A stretch of 64,000 nt of DNA, taken from positions 1,612,001-1,676,000 of the forward strand of contig JABFRS010000001.1 of the NCBI GenBank assembly GCA_013141055.1. The letters are read 5' to 3'. The position numbers and the translations under genes are program-made. The notes under the pieces were generated by a model that searched no databases, was not told where the DNA came from, and was given only the letters and a program-made list of their open reading frames with translations. This document shows, in pieces, positions 18,716 through 25,966 of this stretch (position 1 is the first letter of the stretch; the number at the start of each line of letters is the position of its first letter). The stretch comes from Cyclobacteriaceae bacterium. GTDB taxonomy: Bacteria; Bacteroidota; Bacteroidia; Cytophagales; Cyclobacteriaceae.

Positions 18716-19240
18716 ATGAACAACGTACGTGTTCTTCTTTTGATCTTAATGATCCTGTCAGGCTGCCGTCAGAAGGAGACACCTTTGCCTGTTGAGTATA
18801 CCGGGCCACTAAGTGAGATGGGTGATGTGGATCTCATGTATTCTGAAAAAGATCACATTCGCGTTAAGATGAAGGCGAAGAAGATATTAGAGTATAAAAA
18901 CGGCGACCAGGAATTTCCTGAAGGACTTTATCTCGAATTCTATAATGAGATGGGGGTTTTAACATCAACCCTGAAAGCTAATCATGCCTTCTTCTTTAAA
19001 GATCAGGACTTGTGGAGAGGTCGTGAAAAAGTAGAAGTGATCAATCTTGAAAAGAAGCAACAGCTTAATACCGAAGAATTGTTCTGGAAGCGCGACACAC
19101 AGAAGATCTACACAGAAAAGTTTGTCACGATCAAACTTGAAAACGAAATCATCTACGGCACAGGACTCGATGCTGCACAGGATCTCTCTACCTACACGAT
19201 CCGGAAAATCGTTAACAGTGAATTTAATATTCAGGATTAG
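18716..19240 (+). CDS. lptC: LPS export periplasmic protein LptC (lipoprotein)
   Basis: LptC bridges the LptBFG extractor to LptA and passes lipopolysaccharide toward the outer membrane. This 174-residue protein has a lipobox (MILSGC, Cys17) in place of the membrane helix of the enterobacterial form, as is usual in Bacteroidota. The OstA/LptC-like core starts with SEMGDVDLMYSEKDHIRVKM and continues with FPEGLYLEFYNEMGVLTSTL and the WRGREKVEVINLEKKQQLNTEELFW strand series, the beta-jellyroll pattern of Lpt proteins. The gene begins only 9 nt after the terminator hairpin of the preceding gene, so its promoter must lie inside the upstream gene or some transcripts read through. Confidence 0.85.
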   Translation: MNNVRVLLLILMILSGCRQKETPLPVEYTGPLSEMGDVDLMYSEKDHIRVKMKAKKILEYKNGDQEFPEGLYLEFYNEMGVLTSTLKANHAFFFKDQDLWRGREKVEVINLEKKQQLNTEELFWKRDTQKIYTEKFVTIKLENEIIYGTGLDAAQDLSTYTIRKIVNSEFNIQD

Positions 19241-19301
19241 AATTTCGCGCCAAGGCTTTTGAGATTCACAACGTCTCAAAAAATCGTATTTTTACAACCC
19301 C

Positions 19302-19463
19302 ATGAAACTTTTAGACACTATTATACTCTCTCTGGGTGTAGTCTTTATAATTATCGGTGCATACGAGGTAATGTCTGTTGGACTTAAAAGCGCCTACCCT
19401 TATCTCATGGTTGCCCTTCTGATGATCTTCTGGTTTACCTATCGCAAAATATCCAAGATGTGA
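19302..19463 (+). CDS. Small integral membrane protein (53 aa)
   Basis: A 53-residue ORF starting ATG with MKLLDTIILSLGVVFIIIGA, a first hydrophobic helix at about 8-26, and a second at about 34-48 (YLMVALLMIFWFTYR). Its TGA overlaps the ATG of the corC-like gene as TGATG, and it begins 61 bases after lptC. The tight overlap and the clean two-helix profile support a real gene. It is not a family I recognise, and it may be an accessory to the neighbouring membrane protein. Confidence 0.65.
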   Translation: MKLLDTIILSLGVVFIIIGAYEVMSVGLKSAYPYLMVALLMIFWFTYRKISKM

Positions 19464-20743
19464 TGGAATCATTGTATCCATGGATCATTACTTCTCTTGT
19501 CTTCTCTTTCTTTTTTTCAGGGATTGAGATCGCTTTTCTTTCTGCCAATCGGTTGCAGATTGAGCTGCAAGGCAAGCAGGGCGTTTGGTCCGGAAAGATC
19601 ATGTCGTATTTCATGCAAAACCCATCCAGGTTTATAGGAACTACACTAATTGGAAATACACTTGCCTTGGTTGTTTTCGGTAATAACATGGCTTTGTTGT
19701 TCGCTCCTGTTCTCACCGAAACTCTTCCGGAGTCATTTAGCAATGAGCCTTCAATCTTGCTGATTCAAACCGTTCTATCAACGCTGCTAATACTATTCAC
19801 AGCAGAGTTTCTCCCCAAGAGTCTATTCATGATCAATCCCAATCTCGTACTCTACGCATTGGCATTGCCTTTTGTGATAACCTATGTGATCCTCGCTCCT
19901 TTCACATTTACGATTGTGAATCTTTCCAAGCTTGTCATAAAGTATATTCTGAGATTGGAATATTCTGAAGCAACACCACTTTTTGGGTTAACCGATTTGA
20001 ATAATTATTTACGAAACATGCAGAAGGTTAGTCATGAAGATGAAGAAATCGAGTTGGACAAAAAGATTTTGCACAATGCGATGGAATTCAAAAAGGTGAA
20101 GGTCAGGGAATGCATGGTGCCCAGAACAGAGATCATGGCTATCGATCTTGAAGATGGAATTGAAAAGCTTCGTACTGCATTTGTGGAAAGCGGTCACTCC
20201 AAAATTGTTATTTATCGAGACAGCATAGACGATGTGATCGGCTATTGTCACTCTGCGGCATTGTTTAAGAACCCATCCACTTTACAGGAAATTCTGACAC
20301 CCATCAGTATTGTCACAGAGACCACGATGGCAAACGACATGATGGTGCAGCTGATAAAGGAGAGAAGAAGTCTCGCTATTGTGGTAGATGAGTTTGGCGG
20401 CACAGCAGGATTGGTTAGCATGGAAGATGTAATTGAAGAAATCTTCGGAGATATTGAAGACGAGCATGATGCTGATGATCTGATAGAGCAGACGCTGGAT
20501 GAAAGCACCTATCTGTTCAGTGCCAGACTTGAAGTAGATTATCTGAATGAAAAATATCTCTGGCAGCTCCCGATCGGGGATTACGAAACCCTTGGCGGAT
20601 TGATACTCTCCTACACAGAAGATTTTCCTCAAAAGGGAGAAATTCTTCATGTGGGGCCTTTCATTTTTACGATTCAGTCGACCAAAGGCAATGGAATCGA
20701 CACGGTCAAGGTGAAGGTTGAAAAAGAGGTTATTGAGGAGTAG
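19463..20743 (+). CDS. CNNM/CorC-HlyC family membrane protein
   Basis: A 426-residue inner-membrane protein of the hemolysin/CorC family. An N-terminal DUF21 transmembrane domain with four hydrophobic segments covers about 1-170. A CBS-domain pair lies at about 200-330 (VRECMVPRTEIMAIDLE; then a second with EFGGTAGLVSMEDVIEEIFG), and a C-terminal CorC_HlyC domain at about 345-425 (FSARLEVDYLNEKY, GDYETLGGLILSY). Such proteins take part in Mg2+ or Co2+ homeostasis; in Bacteroidota the gliding protein GldE has the same architecture, but gldD is not adjacent, so I do not assign it. I chose the ATG overlapping the upstream stop, not the GTG one codon earlier. Confidence 0.85.
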   Translation: MESLYPWIITSLVFSFFFSGIEIAFLSANRLQIELQGKQGVWSGKIMSYFMQNPSRFIGTTLIGNTLALVVFGNNMALLFAPVLTETLPESFSNEPSILLIQTVLSTLLILFTAEFLPKSLFMINPNLVLYALALPFVITYVILAPFTFTIVNLSKLVIKYILRLEYSEATPLFGLTDLNNYLRNMQKVSHEDEEIELDKKILHNAMEFKKVKVRECMVPRTEIMAIDLEDGIEKLRTAFVESGHSKIVIYRDSIDDVIGYCHSAALFKNPSTLQEILTPISIVTETTMANDMMVQLIKERRSLAIVVDEFGGTAGLVSMEDVIEEIFGDIEDEHDADDLIEQTLDESTYLFSARLEVDYLNEKYLWQLPIGDYETLGGLILSYTEDFPQKGEILHVGPFIFTIQSTKGNGIDTVKVKVEKEVIEE

Positions 20744-20795
20744 AAATAGCTGATTATCAAGGGAATTCCCCCTTCCTGAATACTTTTGGATGCAC

Positions 20796-20826
20796 TTTGC
20801 CGAATACACCAAACGGTTTAAATTTG
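20796..20826 (+). promoter_or_regulatory. Consensus Bacteroidota promoter of the ppiD-like gene
   Basis: TTTG at 20796-20799, a 19-base gap, then TAAATTTG at 20819-20826: an exact fit to the TTTG-N19-TAnnTTTG pattern of the main Bacteroidota sigma factor. Transcription would start near 20833, giving an untranslated leader of about 55 nt before the ATG at 20889. Confidence 0.7.
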
Positions 20827-20888
20827 CGGCTCTTTTGCCAATTGGTGTGGCACAGGATTAACCCGATTATCATTAATTATTCAGTTGT

Positions 20889-23006
20889 ATGGCATTAATA
20901 AGCACGTTAAGAACGAAGATGACCAAGTGGGTCGTGGGAGCAATAGCATTATCGATGGGTGCATTTATCGTTGGAAGTGATCTATTTGGAAGCGGTCAGA
21001 GATCTATTTTCAGTGGAAGCGAACGAGAGATCGGAGAAATTGCAGGCAATGCCATCTCTGTGGATGAATACAACTTGGTCATTCAGGAACGCGAAAATAA
21101 TTACATACGGAACTTTGGCCGCCAGGCTGGAGAGCGTGAACGCGCAACATTACAGGCACAAGCGTGGGAATTGTTAATCTCCCGCAACGCGATCACTCCT
21201 CAATATGAAAAAGTAGGAGTAAAAGTTTCCGATAAGGAAGTCGAAGATATGGTTTGGGGAAAGAATATTGACGAAGGGATCAAGACAGCGTTCCTTGATT
21301 CAGCAGGAAAATTCAATAGACCAAGATTGATCGAATATCTTCAAAGTGTTGCTGATATGCCTGCAGGTTCAGAAGCAAGAGATCGTTGGGATGCCTTCAA
21401 GGGTGATTTGAAAGCTGGTCGTGAACGTCTTAAGTATGAAAACCTAGTTGCTAAAACTGTTTATGTAACAGAAGCTGAAGCTGAACGTGATTATCACAAT
21501 CAGAATGACGTTGTGGAAGTTAAATATTTGTACGTTCCATCGTTCTCCATCAAAGAAGGAGATGTGAATGTAAAAGATTCAGATCTTAAGGAGTATTACG
21601 AAAAGAACAAGAAGAAATACAAAGTAGAGAATACACGGAGCCTTAGTTATGTTTCGTTTCAGGTAGCTGCTTCCAAAGAGGATTCATTGGCTATTCGTGA
21701 AGAAATGACTGTGTTGAGCACAGAATTCAAAACCATCACTGAGGATTCACTCTTTGCTTCTTCTAACTCTGATGGCACTACACCTTTTTCAAAGTACACC
21801 ATTTCATCCTTGCCAACAGTTTTAAACAATCAAAAGGAAAATCTTGCAACTGGTGCTGTAATAGGACCGTTGTTAGAAGATGGATCATATAAAATTTATA
21901 AGATCACGAAGATTGGAACTGATACTATCTATAATGCCAAAGCAAGTCACATTCTGATTAAGTGGGACAATACAACTCCTGAAGCAAAGAAAGCGGCAAA
22001 GGATAAGGCGCTCAAGATCATGGCGGACATCAGGGGAGGCGCAAGCTTCGCTGAGAAGGCCCGTGAATTCGGAACAGATGGTACTGCATCAAGAGGTGGG
22101 GATCTGGGATGGTTTAGTTCCGGTGCAATGGTTAAACCTTTCCAGGATGCAGTATTCGGAGCAACCAAGACTGGTCTGCTGGCCACTCCTACCGAAACGG
22201 ATTTTGGTTATCACATCATTGATGTGACCGCTACTAAAGACAACACTTTCTATTCTGTAGCAGTGATTGAACGAACTATCACTCCAAGCGATGAGACACT
22301 AAATGAAATTCTTCGCAAGGCTGATGCCTTTGCAAGTGACCTATCAGGTGTTGAAGCATTCAAAGCAAAAGCAAAGGCAGGGAATCTGTCAGTATTTGAT
22401 GCAAATGATATTAATCCAAATGAAAGAAGGGTTAATGATCTGAACGATGCCCGCAGGATTGTAACATGGTTATTCCGTGATGGAAAAATTGGAAAAGTTT
22501 CTACTGCCGAAGATCTTACCGATAACTATGTTGTGGCTGTTATGACTGGTGAGACTGAAAAAGGTTTCAAACCATTCGACAAGGTAAAAGAAGAAATCAG
22601 ACCAGCCGTTGTTCACAGCTTGCAAAACAAGATGATTGTTGAAAAGCTTAAGGGTAAGACAGAATCTTTGGATGATCTCGCTAAGCAATTTGGAAAAGAT
22701 GCTACCGTAAATACAATGAACGACCTTAAAATCAATACAACGGCAATGCCGGCTGTAGGATTCGATCCAATTGTAGTGGGTAATATTTTCTTTGTAGAAG
22801 CTGGAAAGCGCTCCAATCCAATCAATGGAGAAAATGGAGTTGTTATCGCAGATGTTCAAACAAAAACACTTGCTCCTGAGATCGGAGATTTCAGCATATT
22901 CAAGAGTCAATTGTTTCAAAGCAGAAATAGCATGGGTGCTTATCAGATCTCTGAGGCTTTGAAAGAGGCAGCAAAGATCGAGGATAAACGCTACAAGTTC
23001 TTTTAG
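20889..23006 (+). CDS. PpiD/SurA-like peptidyl-prolyl isomerase
   Basis: A 705-residue periplasmic foldase anchored by an N-terminal membrane helix (about 13-30, after MALISTLRTKMTKW), with a SurA/PpiD-type chaperone domain next (EREIGEIAGNAISVDEYNLV, about 45-64). One parvulin-type PpiC rotamase domain covers about 350-450 (ASHILIKW, FAEKAREFGTDG, GGDLGWFSSGAMVKPFQDAVF, GYHIIDV). The remainder forms the C-terminal chaperone part. It is expected to help outer-membrane and secreted proteins fold after export. The gene has a strong consensus promoter upstream and a terminator downstream, so it is a single-gene unit. Another name in use is SurA N-terminal domain protein; the membrane anchor favours PpiD. 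Confidence 0.88.
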   Translation: MALISTLRTKMTKWVVGAIALSMGAFIVGSDLFGSGQRSIFSGSEREIGEIAGNAISVDEYNLVIQERENNYIRNFGRQAGERERATLQAQAWELLISRNAITPQYEKVGVKVSDKEVEDMVWGKNIDEGIKTAFLDSAGKFNRPRLIEYLQSVADMPAGSEARDRWDAFKGDLKAGRERLKYENLVAKTVYVTEAEAERDYHNQNDVVEVKYLYVPSFSIKEGDVNVKDSDLKEYYEKNKKKYKVENTRSLSYVSFQVAASKEDSLAIREEMTVLSTEFKTITEDSLFASSNSDGTTPFSKYTISSLPTVLNNQKENLATGAVIGPLLEDGSYKIYKITKIGTDTIYNAKASHILIKWDNTTPEAKKAAKDKALKIMADIRGGASFAEKAREFGTDGTASRGGDLGWFSSGAMVKPFQDAVFGATKTGLLATPTETDFGYHIIDVTATKDNTFYSVAVIERTITPSDETLNEILRKADAFASDLSGVEAFKAKAKAGNLSVFDANDINPNERRVNDLNDARRIVTWLFRDGKIGKVSTAEDLTDNYVVAVMTGETEKGFKPFDKVKEEIRPAVVHSLQNKMIVEKLKGKTESLDDLAKQFGKDATVNTMNDLKINTTAMPAVGFDPIVVGNIFFVEAGKRSNPINGENGVVIADVQTKTLAPEIGDFSIFKSQLFQSRNSMGAYQISEALKEAAKIEDKRYKFF

Positions 23007-23048
23007 AATTTAAAACTTTAGAGATTTCAGCAAGCTTGAAGTCTTCTT

Positions 23049-23083
23049 AACCTCTCGTGATTCACTCGCGAGAGGTTTTTTTT
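23049..23083 (+). terminator. Rho-independent terminator after the ppiD-like gene
   Basis: AACCTCTCG and CGAGAGGTT pair around a TGATTCACT-type loop and are followed by a run of T residues. Confidence 0.85.
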
Positions 23084-23096
23084 CGATCTTTACGGA

Positions 23097-23363
23097 ATGG
23101 ACTCTCAGACAATAAATTCATTTCGCGAAAAACTGGATCAGTTCTATGCCTGGCCTTCCCTGTATACATTCAAATTTATAGTCCCGGCCGACAAACGGGA
23201 TGATTTAAGGCTGCTTTTCCCAATGCATACAACAGCCATAGAAAAATCTTCTGAGAAGGGGAAATATGTAAGCCTTACGTATCAGATGATGATGCCTTCC
23301 AGTGAAGCGGTAATCGATGTGTATAAGAAGGTTGAAAAGATTGAGGGAATTGTTGCGCTGTGA
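23097..23363 (+). CDS. DUF493 family protein (YbeD-like)
   Basis: An 88-residue cytosolic protein of the DUF493/YbeD family. It has FKFIVPADKRDDLRLLFP followed by KGKYVSLTYQMMMPSSEAVIDVYKKV, the compact alpha/beta ferredoxin-like pattern of the family, and the closing KIEGIVAL strand. Family members have an ACT-like fold and may act as small-molecule-responsive regulators, but no function is established. It follows the terminator of the ppiD-like gene and precedes the pterin dehydratase. Confidence 0.8.
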   Translation: MDSQTINSFREKLDQFYAWPSLYTFKFIVPADKRDDLRLLFPMHTTAIEKSSEKGKYVSLTYQMMMPSSEAVIDVYKKVEKIEGIVAL

Positions 23364-23437
23364 GTGGTGTACGAAGTAGCGCTTCAACTCAGAACTTCAT
23401 AGATTTATCTAAATTGTACTATTAAAATCTTTTGATT

Positions 23438-23668
23438 ATGTGGAAACAGAACGACAACAAGCTTAAAAAGATATTTAAGTTCAAGGATTTTACCGAGGCT
23501 TTCGGCTTCATGACCAGAGTAGCATTAGTGGCTGAAAAGATGAATCACCACCCTACGTGGACCAATACTTATAATACTGTGAGCTTTGAATTAAGCACTC
23601 ATGATGCCGGGGATAAAGTAACCTCCAAGGATCATACTCTTGCGGAAGCTATTGATAAGCTGAAATAA
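23438..23668 (+). CDS. Pterin-4-alpha-carbinolamine dehydratase
   Basis: A 76-residue enzyme that dehydrates 4a-hydroxy-tetrahydrobiopterin and so recycles the cofactor of aromatic amino acid hydroxylases. The catalytic motif [16 protein letters not shown] is intact (His37, His38, Pro39), and His55 in LSTHDAG and the segment [15 protein letters not shown] complete the pattern. I chose the ATG at 23438 (MWKQ...); a TTG two codons earlier is possible. It ends one base before rsmI. No pterin-dependent hydroxylase is in the window, so the partner is unknown. Confidence 0.9.
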   Translation: MWKQNDNKLKKIFKFKDFTEAFGFMTRVALVAEKMNHHPTWTNTYNTVSFELSTHDAGDKVTSKDHTLAEAIDKLK

Positions 23669-23669
23669 G

Positions 23670-24353
23670 GTGGAGAAAAAGATCTCACTTTACCTTATTC
23701 CTACTCCAATCGGCAATCGAGGAGATATCACGTTACGGGCCCTTGAGACTTTGAAAAATGCGGATGTCATTCTTGCAGAAGATACACGCACTTCCGGCAT
23801 GCTTTTGAAGCACTTTGAGATCAGCAAACCACTTCAAAGCTTTCACATTTTCAATGAGCATAAAGTTGTCGAGAAGCTGGTATCACGAATGAAGCAAGGT
23901 GAAGTATTTGCCTTGATGAGTGATGCTGGCACTCCCGGAATTTCCGATCCGGGATTCCTGATCGTGCGCGAATGCCTTGCAGCAGGAGTTGGAGTTGAAT
24001 GCCTTCCAGGAGCAACTGCTTTGATACCCGCTCTTGTTAATTCAGGATTCCCCACAGATCGTTTTGTCTTTGAAGGATTTCTTCCACATAAAAAAGGGAA
24101 ACAGACGTTATTAAAAAAACTCGCCGAAGAAGACAGAACGATTATCGTTTACGAATCGCCTCATCGATTGATTAAAACGCTGGAGCAGATGAAAGAATTT
24201 TTCGGAAGTGATAGAAGGGTTTCGGTATCACGCGAGTTGACAAAACTTCATGAAGAAAATTTTACCGGACCCCTTGATGATGTTCTGGCTCATTTCAGTC
24301 AGAAAGAAATCAAAGGAGAGATCGTAATTGTCATTGATGGCAAAAGAGAGTAA
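23670..24353 (+). CDS. rsmI: 16S rRNA (cytidine1402-2'-O)-methyltransferase
   Basis: SAM-dependent methyltransferase of the tetrapyrrole-methylase fold that adds the 2'-O-methyl on C1402 in the decoding centre of the 30S subunit. Family markers are LYLIPTPIGNRGDITLRALE at about 8-26, LAEDTRTSGMLL at about 35-46, LMSDAGTPGISDPG near 90, and EGFLPHKKGK near 133. The 227-residue length is normal. The start is GTG, one base after the preceding stop, so it is translationally linked to the pterin dehydratase gene. Its end overlaps the next gene by 17 bases. Confidence 0.95.
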   Translation: MEKKISLYLIPTPIGNRGDITLRALETLKNADVILAEDTRTSGMLLKHFEISKPLQSFHIFNEHKVVEKLVSRMKQGEVFALMSDAGTPGISDPGFLIVRECLAAGVGVECLPGATALIPALVNSGFPTDRFVFEGFLPHKKGKQTLLKKLAEEDRTIIVYESPHRLIKTLEQMKEFFGSDRRVSVSRELTKLHEENFTGPLDDVLAHFSQKEIKGEIVIVIDGKRE

Positions 24354-25086
24354 ATATTCCCCAGTTCTTCTTTTTGTTATTTCCGTCGCATTGCTGATGG
24401 AAGGTTCCATTTGGCCACTATTCCCAATCGGTATTTTTTTTGGATTTGCTCCCCTGTTTGCACTTACAGATCGCGTCAACAACACAGAAAATGTTTGGGA
24501 AAGAATGGAGTGGGTACTTATAGCTTTGGCCATTTATTTCTTCCTGGCTTTTGGATTTGATCTTTCCCTAATTGTTCATTCGATGGTGTATGCGATTGTA
24601 TTTACAATTCCGTTCATAGGCTACGTTTGGGTACGTCAAACACTTGGAGACAGGGTTGGCAAAATTATAATTATTCTTTTCTGGCTTGCATTAGAGTATG
24701 GTATTTATAAGATATTTCCTGATAGAAGTCAGTTTCTAACAGATATTCTCAGCCGCTATACTGACTGGATGCAGTGGAATATATACACTGGATTTATGGG
24801 GGGTAGTTTATGGATACTAATGGTCAACTTAATAGCGTATTATCTTTTCTTCTCCGAACAACCCTTTAAGTGGTATTGGATTGTGTTGGCGATTGTTTTT
24901 CTTGCAGGGCCAATAGCATATTCTTTTATTCTTGATTATCATCCTATTGTCAGGAGTGATATGTTTACTACCTCAAAAGATGTTACGTATCTTGCGAATG
25001 GAGAGGTAACAGGGCGCACGGCAGCGTGGATTTCAGTTTTAATTCTTCTTTACGCGTTTGTTAAAAGTCAAACGAAACAGCGATGA
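24337..25086 (+). CDS. Lnt-like integral membrane protein lacking the nitrilase domain
   Basis: A 249-residue protein that is nearly all membrane helices. Some parts recall apolipoprotein N-acyltransferase (Lnt): an N-terminal IWPLFPIGIFFGFAPLFAL, a central WLALEYGIYKIFP, and YTGFMGGSLWILMVNLIAYY near residue 150. It closes with GEVTGRTAAWISVLILLYAF, similar to the last segment of Bacteroidota Lnt. The carbon-nitrogen hydrolase domain, with its Glu-Lys-Cys triad and about 250 residues, is absent between these parts. There is therefore no acyltransferase active site. I chose the ATG at 24337; a TTG three codons upstream is possible. The start overlaps rsmI, and its stop overlaps the SuhB start as ATGA. 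Confidence 0.6.
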   Translation: MAKESKYSPVLLFVISVALLMEGSIWPLFPIGIFFGFAPLFALTDRVNNTENVWERMEWVLIALAIYFFLAFGFDLSLIVHSMVYAIVFTIPFIGYVWVRQTLGDRVGKIIIILFWLALEYGIYKIFPDRSQFLTDILSRYTDWMQWNIYTGFMGGSLWILMVNLIAYYLFFSEQPFKWYWIVLAIVFLAGPIAYSFILDYHPIVRSDMFTTSKDVTYLANGEVTGRTAAWISVLILLYAFVKSQTKQR

Positions 25087-25880
25087 TCAATCTTTCAACA
25101 ATCGAAAAAAATGTAATAGAAGCCTGCAGCGAAGTAGGCGATTTCATAGCCCGCGAAGGAGCACTGTTCGACCGTTCAAGGATCGAACAGAAAGAAGGTT
25201 TCAACAATCTCGTTTCATACGTTGATAAAGAATCAGAAAAAAAACTCGTCGCAGCATTATCTAAAATTCTGCCGGGTTCTGGTTTTATTGGAGAAGAGGG
25301 GACTAACATTGAAGGCACAAGTGGATACCGTTGGATCATAGATCCACTGGATGGCACTACCAATTTTACCCATGCATTGCCACTATTTGCTATCAGCATT
25401 GGCCTTGCTCTTAAAGACAAAATGGTTCTGGGAATCGTATATGAGGTAAATAAAAAAGAGATGTTCCATACCATCGAGGGAGGTCCTGCTTATCTCAATG
25501 ATAAAGAAATACATGTATCAGCGATTAATACTCTTCAACAAAGTTTACTTGCTACCGGCTTTCCATATTACGAGTTTGAAAAAATGGAAGCCTATCTGGA
25601 GATTATAAAAAAATTCCTGAAGCAATCTCACGGTGTGAGGAGACTAGGAAGCGCCGCCACTGATCTTGCCTATGTTGCATGTGGTAGATTTGAAGGGTTC
25701 TTTGAATACAATCTCAATGCCTGGGATGTTGCAGCCGGAACTTTTCTTGTTCAGCAGGCTGGAGGTATCGTAACTGATTTTAGCGGGGGAAATAATTATG
25801 TCTTCGGTGGTGAATTAATTGCAGGGTGTGGCGTACAGCCGGCAATGCTTGAGATCATAAGAAAAGAGTGGGAGAAATGA
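25083..25880 (+). CDS. suhB: Inositol monophosphatase family protein (SuhB-like)
   Basis: A Mg2+-dependent phosphatase of the inositol monophosphatase family. The metal-binding residues are in FIGEEGT (about 68-74) and IDPLDGTTNFTH (86-97, with Asp87 and Asp90), and the closing motif WDVAAG is near 220. The length of 265 is standard. In other bacteria SuhB also joins rRNA antitermination complexes, but this protein's role could be either. The ATG overlaps the upstream stop (ATGA), so it is co-translated with the Lnt-like protein and rsmI. Confidence 0.88.
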   Translation: MINLSTIEKNVIEACSEVGDFIAREGALFDRSRIEQKEGFNNLVSYVDKESEKKLVAALSKILPGSGFIGEEGTNIEGTSGYRWIIDPLDGTTNFTHALPLFAISIGLALKDKMVLGIVYEVNKKEMFHTIEGGPAYLNDKEIHVSAINTLQQSLLATGFPYYEFEKMEAYLEIIKKFLKQSHGVRRLGSAATDLAYVACGRFEGFFEYNLNAWDVAAGTFLVQQAGGIVTDFSGGNNYVFGGELIAGCGVQPAMLEIIRKEWEK

Positions 25881-25966
25881 GGATTAAAAAATAATTGCAT
25901 CACCTTATTGCAAATCATTTCATTTCGACGGTTAAATCAAATTGTAAAAAAGTAATTCAAATCATT

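Noticed and set aside
20282..20812. 176-residue minus-strand frame over the CorC-like gene end
   Set aside because: It overlaps a conserved CBS/CorC_HlyC domain and has no recognisable features.
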